A stretch of 11,064 nt of DNA, from contig DATKWS010000011.1 of assembly GCA_035529435.1 (NCBI GenBank), forward strand, positions 1 through 11,064, written 5' to 3'. A program made the translations under genes and the position numbers. The stretch's first letter is position 1; each line of letters opens with the position of its first letter. Under the pieces are notes generated by a model. It worked only from the letters and a program-made list of their open reading frames with translations, did no database searches and was not told the origin of the DNA. Positions 5,003 to 11,064 of this stretch are shown piece by piece. The DNA is from DATKWS01 sp035529435 (GTDB lineage Bacteria; Krumholzibacteriota; Krumholzibacteriia; Krumholzibacteriales; Krumholzibacteriaceae).

Positions 5003-7273
5003 TTGAGGAGATACATCGATAGGAAACTCGCAGCGGCGGTGGTCATATCCGCGGCCGTGCTGCTCCTCGGCTGCACCGAGGACGTCTACTTCGACGGGGG
5101 GAAAGAGAACCAACCGCCGACGGTGCGCCTGACCAACGGACCGCTCGAGGGAAACATGACACTCTACCAGGTGCACTTCTACTGGGTCGGGTACGATCCG
5201 GACGGCATCATCGAGCGATACGAGTATACCGTCGTCTCGGGCGACCCGGTCGGCTTCGATCCGGCGGACACCACGGGAATCGATAAATGGATTTCGACCG
5301 AGCGTTCCGATCTCGTGTTCAAGGTCTCGGCGGATTCGTTGGACAGTAACGTCACGATCGGCAACAATCCCTACACCCTCTTCAGAAGAACCCACACCCT
5401 CTTCGTCAGGGCGGTCGATAACGATGGATTATCTTCCAAGGCCGCGTTTCGCTCGTTCACGGCCTTCACGCTGGCCCCGCACATATTCATCAACGAACCG
5501 GTTCAGCTCAATCCCGGCAGCGGGATGCAGTTTCTCGGTCCGGTGATACACTTCCGGTGGGAGGGCAAGGATCCCCTCGACACCCCATGGAACTACCAGG
5601 ATGTCGATTCGATACGCTACCTCCACACGCATTTCAGCGGCTTCGTCCTCGAGAGGCTCAACCAGAACCCGGAGATATTCGAAAACCTGTGGTCGCCCTG
5701 GATTTCCTACGACGCTCCCGGCGACTCGGGTAAGGCGACCACCCTCGGCGATGACGAGACGATGGAGCTGGCGAAATCGTACATCTTCGCCGTGCAGGCA
5801 AAGGACGAGGCGGGCGCGATCAGCTCGATATTCGACGCCGGCACCAACGTCCGCTGCTTCATGGTGATGGAGCCGACGGGACCACTGATCACCGCGTACG
5901 AGCCGTATCACGGAACGTCGAAATTCATCGGCACCATATCACCGACGGCGGTGGTGTACACCCCGGCGGGGCTGCCGATCAACTACAGTTGGAACGGCGA
6001 CGCGAGCCAATACGGCAGCACCGTCTCCACCTATCGCTACGGCTGGGACGTCAAGGACCTCGACAATCCCAGCGATTGGGCCGTCGATCCGAGCCCCTAC
6101 CACAAGGCTGCACCGGAGAGGCGGTTCTACTCGGGAATTCACTCTCTCTACATCGAGGCGGTGGACAACATCGGCACGCAGACGATCGGCAAGATCGAGA
6201 TCAATATTGTTCCGCTCGTGATGGACCGGGATCTTCTCTGGGTCGATGATTTCCTCTCCGACGATTTCCCGCAGATCTCATACATGATGCCGACGGAGAG
6301 CGAGCACGACGCGTTTTGGATCAACATATGCTCCCGTGCCGAGAAGTTCGATCCCGATATCGATGTTTACGACACGAACGAGAATTCCTTCAGGGCGCCG
6401 TCAATCCACCAGATATGGCGGTACAAGAATGTGATCTGGTCGTACGGGAGCGCCCGGTGGGATTTCAACACCTGGATGCAGATGATGGAGTACGTGGCTG
6501 AGTCGGATCTTGAAAGCGCGCCGTACACCTACAACTTGCTCCAATACTACCAGACCTTCGGCGGGCACCTCTGGACCGAGGGCAAATCCGACCGCGAGGG
6601 AGGGCTCAGCGCCTCGCTGCCGCGGAGGGGGTACTACAACCACTCGAACAGCAAGATTCTCATATTTCCGCTGTACCTCAAGTGCGAGATGATTACCGGA
6701 CCCGGGTACGGCTGCGAGGACACGTCCGGCGTGAAGACATTCCCCTACAAGAACTACTGCGTCTCGATGCTGGACCGGGCGTATGGAGTGCTCCGCGGTG
6801 ACGCCGGCATGCCGATACGGAACATTGATTGGGACGCCATGTCGCACGCTGTCGTCGATACACGCGACATCCTCACGACCTCCAATCCCGATCTCCCCGC
6901 AGCACTGCATCTCTGGGACAAGGTAACGAGGACCGGCATGTTCTTCGACCCGTCGGTCCGCGGTTTTCATTATATCGAGCTGTACGATCCGAAGTACTGG
7001 ATGCAGAGAAACGGCTTCGAGTCGCAGAGCTGTTTCCACCCGATGTACCGTATGAAGGCGCGTAACACCCGCTCGGCCATCAACGACGCGGTCATCGCGT
7101 TCTGGTCGACCAAGTACGCCGATATACGGCCGGATGTGCCCGGCACCGTGGCGGCCCCGAGTGTGCATTTCGGGATGCCTCTATGGTTTTTCGACCGGGA
7201 CGAGGTAAACGCACTTGCCGATGTAATTTTCAGGGAATGGAACATCCTGAAAGCCGAGTACGAACAGCCATGA
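5003..7273 (+). CDS. L1: lipoprotein with Ig-like domains and a Rossmann/GATase-like C-terminal region
   Basis: This 756-residue protein starts at TTG (5003), with AGG 7 bases upstream and no better in-frame start before the signal. Its signal peptide has Arg2, Arg3, Arg7 and Lys8, a hydrophobic core and the lipobox LLGC with Cys24. Thr at +2 (no Asp) predicts transfer to the outer membrane by the usual Lol rule. Three Ig/Fn3-like segments are inferred: about 37-157 (YWVGYDPDG, then TLFVRAVDNDG), 158-290 (HFRWEGKDP, then FAVQAKDEAG) and 295-405 (SLYIEAVDNIG). From about 411 (LLWVDDF) strands such as DIDVYDT, VIWSYG and GGHLWTEGK recall the glutamine-amidotransferase-like alpha/beta domains of other FCB exported proteins, but no catalytic triad can be assigned. 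Six non-lipid cysteines are shared with L2, suggesting disulfides. The stop overlaps the L2 start. It is probably a surface or periplasmic binding or scaffold protein; this role is inferred, not shown. Confidence 0.9.
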   Translation: MRRYIDRKLAAAVVISAAVLLLGCTEDVYFDGGKENQPPTVRLTNGPLEGNMTLYQVHFYWVGYDPDGIIERYEYTVVSGDPVGFDPADTTGIDKWISTERSDLVFKVSADSLDSNVTIGNNPYTLFRRTHTLFVRAVDNDGLSSKAAFRSFTAFTLAPHIFINEPVQLNPGSGMQFLGPVIHFRWEGKDPLDTPWNYQDVDSIRYLHTHFSGFVLERLNQNPEIFENLWSPWISYDAPGDSGKATTLGDDETMELAKSYIFAVQAKDEAGAISSIFDAGTNVRCFMVMEPTGPLITAYEPYHGTSKFIGTISPTAVVYTPAGLPINYSWNGDASQYGSTVSTYRYGWDVKDLDNPSDWAVDPSPYHKAAPERRFYSGIHSLYIEAVDNIGTQTIGKIEINIVPLVMDRDLLWVDDFLSDDFPQISYMMPTESEHDAFWINICSRAEKFDPDIDVYDTNENSFRAPSIHQIWRYKNVIWSYGSARWDFNTWMQMMEYVAESDLESAPYTYNLLQYYQTFGGHLWTEGKSDREGGLSASLPRRGYYNHSNSKILIFPLYLKCEMITGPGYGCEDTSGVKTFPYKNYCVSMLDRAYGVLRGDAGMPIRNIDWDAMSHAVVDTRDILTTSNPDLPAALHLWDKVTRTGMFFDPSVRGFHYIELYDPKYWMQRNGFESQSCFHPMYRMKARNTRSAINDAVIAFWSTKYADIRPDVPGTVAAPSVHFGMPLWFFDRDEVNALADVIFREWNILKAEYEQP

Positions 7274-9501
7274 AACCGGTGAACGCATGTAGGGCGGCGA
7301 TGATCTGTATCGCCGCCGTATTCGTGTTCCTCGGCTGTACCGACGACGTCTACTTCGACCAGGGATACGGAAACAAACCACCGACGATCCGGCTGACCAA
7401 CGGACCGCTCGAGGGAGACACCACCCTGTACAAGGTACATTTCTACTGGGTGGGATACGACCCGGACGGTACCGTCGAGTTCTTCGAATATGTGGTGACA
7501 TCGGGCGATCCGGCCGGATTCGATCCCGCCGACACAACGGGGCTCAACAAATGGACCGCGACCAATCATTCCGACATGATGCTGAAGGTCTCGGCGGACG
7601 AGCAAGGCGATTACATCACGATCAACGAAAATCCGTACACCTTCTACAACAAAATCCATACCCTCTTTGTCAGAGCGGTCGACGATCTAGGTATGCGTTC
7701 GAAACCGGCGTACCGATCGTTTACGGCCTTTACGCTGGCCCCGCACATCTTTATCCGCGAGCCGTACGTGACGAATCCCGGCAGTGACTTGCAGTTCCTG
7801 ACTCCCGTGATACATTTCCGGTGGGAGGGCAAGGATCCCCTCGACACACCCTGGAACTACCAGGATGTCGATTCGGTGCGTTACCTCCACGCGCGCTACA
7901 GCGGCTTCGTCCTCGAGAGGCTCAACACCGACCCCGAGATATTCGAAGAGTTGTGGTCCCCCTGGATCGCCTACGACACGCCATCCGATTCGGGAAAGAC
8001 GACGACGCTCGGAGACGACGAGACGCTGGAACTGAACAAATCATATATCTTCGCGGTACAGGCCAAGGACGAGGCGGGCGCGGTCAGCTCGATATTCGAC
8101 GCCGCAACCAACGTCCGCTGCTTCATGGTGATGAAACCGTCGGGGCCGCTGATCTCCGTGTACGAGCCGTACCTCGGAATCGGCAGGTTCATCGGCACCG
8201 GTACGCCGACGATGGTGGTGCACACGCCGGCGGGACTTCCGATCAACTTCAGCTGGGAGGGTGACGCGAGCGAATACGGCGGCACCGTCTCGACCTACCG
8301 CTACGGCTGGGACATCAAGGATCTCGCCGAACCCACCGATTGGGACGTCGAACCGAGTCCCTTCCACAAGGCGGCGCCGGAGAAACGTTTCTACTCGGGA
8401 ATCCATTCCCTCTACATCGAGGCGCTGGACAACATCGGCACGCAGACGATCGGCAAGATCGAGATCAACGTGGTCCCGCTCGTGATGGACCGGAACCTCC
8501 TCTGGGTCGACGATTTCCTCTCCAACGACGAATTCATACAGATCAACTACATGATGCCGACGGAGAGCCAGCACGATCAATTCTGGATCGACATCTGCTC
8601 GCGCGTGGACGGATTCAACCCGGACACGGATGTTTATGACACAGCCGAGCACTTCTTCACAGCGCCCAGCATCCACGAGATGTGGCGGTATAAAAATATC
8701 ATCTGGTCATACTGCGCCGCGCGGGGGGACTTCAACACCTGGATGAGGCTCATGCGATACACCTCGGAGCAGAACGTGGGAGGCGCCGTCTCCAACATCA
8801 AATACAATATACTCTCCTACTACCTGAGCTTCGGCGGGCATCTCTGGACGGTGGGGAAAGCGGACCGTGATGGAGGACTGGCGGCAAACATCTGGCGCCT
8901 GGTTTTTCCCGTCTACCTCAAGTGCGAACGGAGAACAGGACCGGGATCCGGCTGCCAGGATACGACGGGAGTCAATTACTTCCCGTACCGCGATTATTGC
9001 GTCTCGATGCTCGACAAGGCGTACGGCGTATTCAGGCAAGAGACCGACATGCCGATGCGACGCCTCGATTACGACGCCATGATGCACGCGATCGTGGACA
9101 CGCGCGATTTTGTCACGGCGTCGCATCCCGATCTCCCCGGGGCGCTCCATCTCTGGGAAAAGGTCACCGAACCCGGCAAGTTCTTCGACCCGATGGTCCG
9201 CAGCTTCCACTACATCGAGCTCTACGACCCCGCCTACTGGATGCGGAGAAACGATCTGAAATCCCGGTCCTGCTTTCATCCGATGTACCGCATGAAGGCG
9301 CGCAACACCCGCTCCCCCATCAACGACGCGGTCATCGCGTTTTGGTCGACCAAGTACGCGGAGGTGCAGTCGGAGGCGCCGGGGGCCGTCGCCGCCCCGA
9401 GCGTACACTTCGGGATGCCCCTGTGGTTTTTCGATCGCGAGGAGGTGGACTCCCTTGCCAACGTTATATTCAGGGAGTGGAACATCCTGAGGGAGCCGTA
9501 A
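7270..9501 (+). CDS. L2: lipoprotein paralogous to L1
   Basis: This 743-residue protein starts at the ATG at 7270-7272, which overlaps the L1 stop as ATGA, so its translation is probably coupled to L1. Upstream in-frame starts lie inside L1 and would bury the signal peptide. No strong ribosome binding site is visible. The signal peptide MKPVNACRAAMICIAAVF ends in FLGC (Cys23). Phe at -3 is unusual for a lipobox, but the following TDDVYFD matches the L1 sequence after its lipid Cys. The domain plan is the same as L1 and the two align over their full length, at about two-thirds identity or better by eye. The main difference is 11 fewer residues before the FP(L/V)YLKCE segment. Six cysteines outside the signal are conserved (VRCFM, ICSR, YLKCE, GC(E/Q)D, YCVSM, SCFHP), and L2 has one extra at SYCAAR. 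The +2 Thr again predicts the outer membrane. Expression of L1 and L2 in a fixed ratio suggests two related subunits, or one subunit specialised after duplication. Confidence 0.9.
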   Translation: MKPVNACRAAMICIAAVFVFLGCTDDVYFDQGYGNKPPTIRLTNGPLEGDTTLYKVHFYWVGYDPDGTVEFFEYVVTSGDPAGFDPADTTGLNKWTATNHSDMMLKVSADEQGDYITINENPYTFYNKIHTLFVRAVDDLGMRSKPAYRSFTAFTLAPHIFIREPYVTNPGSDLQFLTPVIHFRWEGKDPLDTPWNYQDVDSVRYLHARYSGFVLERLNTDPEIFEELWSPWIAYDTPSDSGKTTTLGDDETLELNKSYIFAVQAKDEAGAVSSIFDAATNVRCFMVMKPSGPLISVYEPYLGIGRFIGTGTPTMVVHTPAGLPINFSWEGDASEYGGTVSTYRYGWDIKDLAEPTDWDVEPSPFHKAAPEKRFYSGIHSLYIEALDNIGTQTIGKIEINVVPLVMDRNLLWVDDFLSNDEFIQINYMMPTESQHDQFWIDICSRVDGFNPDTDVYDTAEHFFTAPSIHEMWRYKNIIWSYCAARGDFNTWMRLMRYTSEQNVGGAVSNIKYNILSYYLSFGGHLWTVGKADRDGGLAANIWRLVFPVYLKCERRTGPGSGCQDTTGVNYFPYRDYCVSMLDKAYGVFRQETDMPMRRLDYDAMMHAIVDTRDFVTASHPDLPGALHLWEKVTEPGKFFDPMVRSFHYIELYDPAYWMRRNDLKSRSCFHPMYRMKARNTRSPINDAVIAFWSTKYAEVQSEAPGAVAAPSVHFGMPLWFFDREEVDSLANVIFREWNILREP

Positions 9502-9539
9502 ACATCGCCGCAAGAATATCGGGCGTGCCGGCGGCGGCG

Positions 9540-9561
9540 CGCGGGATCGTACACTCCCGCG
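9540..9561. terminator. GC-rich stem-loop after L2 (possible weak terminator)
   Basis: CGCGGGA at 9540-9546 pairs perfectly with TCCCGCG at 9555-9561 around an 8-base loop. It lies 39 bp after the L2 stop. There is no T-tract, so it is not a canonical intrinsic terminator. It could pause polymerase or protect the 3' end of the L1-L2 message. A second, weaker hairpin follows (ACAGG 9573-9577 with CCTGT 9585-9589, 7-base loop). Confidence 0.35.
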
Positions 9562-9610
9562 GGATGGTACGCACAGGGAGGAAACCTGTTCAGAATGACG
9601 AATTTAGTAC

Positions 9611-9639
9611 TGGAAACATGCGGGGCCAGATGCTATACT
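9611..9639 (+). promoter_or_regulatory. Sigma70-type promoter with extended -10 for P2
   Basis: TGGAAA at 9611-9616 (4 of 6) lies 17 bp before TATACT at 9634-9639 (5 of 6). TGC directly precedes the -10 box, giving the extended form TGnTATACT. The start would be near 9646, with a leader of about 65 bases to the P2 ATG, similar in length to the P1 leader. The 13-bp palindrome of the P1 promoter is absent. P2 can thus be expressed separately from L1-L2. Confidence 0.55.
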
Positions 9640-9709
9640 TATTGGAGATCAAACGTAAACCATGCCCACGCCTGTTGTTAAAGAGCCCGCGAAGCCGGAG
9701 TGAGGTGTC

Positions 9710-11064
9710 ATGGCACTTTCAAGATACCGCGTCGCTTGGCTTGCGTCGGCAAGCTCTCTGTGCATTCTCACCCTGTTTCTCACCCTGCTTGTAGCGGAGC
9801 CGACCGATCGAGCCGCACATCTCTACATACAGGAAGAACCGACCACCCACGGACCCGTGGTCGACGGCAGCTACGTACACAACGTGGGCAACCTCCAGAT
9901 GAACGTCACCAACTGGGGATTCTTCGGCTCGCTGCCGAAAAGCCGCTACCCGATGGCCGATCAACCCTCCGCTCAGTGGCCCGCCGGTTCGGGAATCGAT
10001 TACCTCTACGCGGCGGGTATCTGGGTCGGCGCGATCAACCAGGGAATTCCGTCCGTCTCGACCGGATACCCCGAAACGGAGTTCTACCCTCCGCAGGATC
10101 CGCGCGGCGAAATCTACGTGGCGGCGGAGGGCATGTTCGGGGGCGACCGGCCACCGGGACCGTCGAACGACGACCTGGACACCCTTTACAATGAAGACTG
10201 GCTGAATGGATGGGACGACGACATGGACGGCCGGATCGACGAGGATTTCCAGGCGATCGGCAAACAGATGTTTTGCTGCTTCTATACCGACGACCAGATC
10301 GCCGCCCGACAGGTCTTCCCCGAGCACACCCCGATGGGAATCGAGATCCGCCAGGAAAGCTTCCAGTGGGGTGAAGACGGCCTGAACGATTTCATCGGCG
10401 TCCGCTACTACGTGAAGAACGCCAGCGCAAATTACCTGAATGGAGTCTACATCGGGATATACGCCGATGTCGACGCGGGCCCCCGCGAGTACGGCAGTTA
10501 CCACATGGACGACCAGGTGGGTTCTTTCGAGGGCATCTGGTGCGTCCAGAAGAATGAAGCCGAAGTTCCCGTCGATGTGCGCATCGGGTACGTGTACGAC
10601 AATGACGGCGACAACGGAAGGACGCCGGGCTACTTCGGCATAGCCCTGATGGGGTATCCCGTGTGGATATACTACGGCTCTGCCAAGGGATATGATTACC
10701 AGTGGTACCTCGAACCGGGCACCCGCAGCTGCCGTCTCAGTACGTTCAGGATCTTTCGCGGCCTGCAGCCGTTCGAACACGGCGGCGAGCCGACCAATGA
10801 TTACGAACGGTACGAGGTGCTTTCATCGGGCAGAAAGGACAAGAACAGCACGACCGCCAACGATTACAAGATACTCGTCGCGGTCGGCCCGTTCTTTCTC
10901 GAACCCGGACAGACGCATCACGTCGATTTCGCCTTTGTATGCGGCGAGGGTCTGGAAGACATGCTCGATCACACGGCGTCCGCGCAGCTCGTATACCACG
11001 GCTGTTTCTTCGATGCCGACGAGAACACTGAAACGGGGATCGAGGGACGCGAGACGATGATCAT
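9710..11064 (+). CDS. P2: large exported protein paralogous to P1 (3' end cut by window)
   Basis: The frame is open from the ATG at 9710 to the window end, giving 451 complete codons. By comparison with P1 (833 aa), nearly half of the protein is missing. GGAG 9 bases upstream and GAGG 4 bases upstream support the start. The signal peptide has Arg5 and Arg7, a core WLASASSLCILTLFLTLLVA, then EPTDRAAHL (NRAAHL in P1). From HNVGNLQMNVTNWGFFG on, P2 tracks P1 closely with unchanged numbering: the Asp-rich loop is again at 169-180, with Met for Gly at 172. P2 lacks the P1 cysteines at 115 (Ser) and 133 (Gly). It carries about 10 extra residues, including a new Cys, just before the shared LSTFRIFRGLQPFE motif. 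By analogy it should end in Fn3-like and FlgD-like domains, but those lie outside the window. It is exported; its function is unknown, as for P1. Confidence 0.88.
   Translation, partial: MALSRYRVAWLASASSLCILTLFLTLLVAEPTDRAAHLYIQEEPTTHGPVVDGSYVHNVGNLQMNVTNWGFFGSLPKSRYPMADQPSAQWPAGSGIDYLYAAGIWVGAINQGIPSVSTGYPETEFYPPQDPRGEIYVAAEGMFGGDRPPGPSNDDLDTLYNEDWLNGWDDDMDGRIDEDFQAIGKQMFCCFYTDDQIAARQVFPEHTPMGIEIRQESFQWGEDGLNDFIGVRYYVKNASANYLNGVYIGIYADVDAGPREYGSYHMDDQVGSFEGIWCVQKNEAEVPVDVRIGYVYDNDGDNGRTPGYFGIALMGYPVWIYYGSAKGYDYQWYLEPGTRSCRLSTFRIFRGLQPFEHGGEPTNDYERYEVLSSGRKDKNSTTANDYKILVAVGPFFLEPGQTHHVDFAFVCGEGLEDMLDHTASAQLVYHGCFFDADENTETGIEGRETMI

Noticed and set aside
7183..7269. Upstream GTG extension of L2 (29 extra residues)
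   Set aside because: It lies inside L1 and would push the lipoprotein signal peptide away from the N terminus. The ATG at 7270 with the ATGA overlap fits better.
9595..9681. 28-codon Cys-rich small frame (starts MTNLVLETCG) after a GGAGG
   Set aside because: The GGAGG is about 13 bases away and within a hairpin loop, and the frame overlaps the P2 promoter. Nothing supports translation.
9719..10780. Minus-strand open frame (353 codons) opposite P2
   Set aside because: Same artefact: its composition resembles the antisense frame of P1, and P2 on the + strand has a signal peptide, ribosome binding site and paralog.

Overview
The window is GC-rich, gene-dense bacterial DNA. Its style suggests an uncultured Gram-negative lineage in or near the FCB superphylum, of the Eisenbacteria/Krumholzibacteriota/Latescibacterota type. 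The reasons are large exported proteins with a C-terminal FlgD/type 9-sorting-like beta domain, Fn3-like segments, Asp-rich DxDxDG loops, and lipoproteins made of tandem Ig-like domains. The phylum assignment is inference; there is no rRNA or other marker gene here.

Region 1 (1-1034, +): the 3' part of a gene for an NHL beta-propeller protein. The reading frame is open to the window edge, and six gapless 47-residue repeats run to the stop codon. Region 2 (1079-2118, -): a two-gene unit convergent with the NHL gene. It has a pentapeptide-repeat protein with a CxCxC motif and a separate C-terminal domain, and a small protein of unknown function coupled to it by an ATGA stop/start overlap. Region 3 (2119-2435): a 317-bp divergent intergenic region. 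It holds a strong stem-loop, a good sigma70-type promoter facing right, and a 13-bp palindrome inside that promoter.

Region 4 (2436-11064, +): the main interest, a duplicated cell-envelope module in the order P1-L1-L2-P2. P1 (833 aa) and P2 (at least 451 aa, cut by the window end) are paralogous exported proteins. L1 (756 aa) and L2 (743 aa) are paralogous lipoproteins, also coupled by an ATGA overlap. Each lipoprotein appears to have three Ig-like domains followed by a Rossmann/glutamine-amidotransferase-like C-terminal region. P1 has its own promoter, a perfect extended -10 element sits just before L1, and another extended -10 promoter precedes P2. The layout suggests a family of paired surface proteins expanded by local duplication. 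Their function cannot be read from the sequence; they most resemble uncharacterised 'T9SS-type sorting domain' and 'FlgD-like' exported proteins. No RNA genes, CRISPR arrays, insertion sequences or attachment sites were seen.
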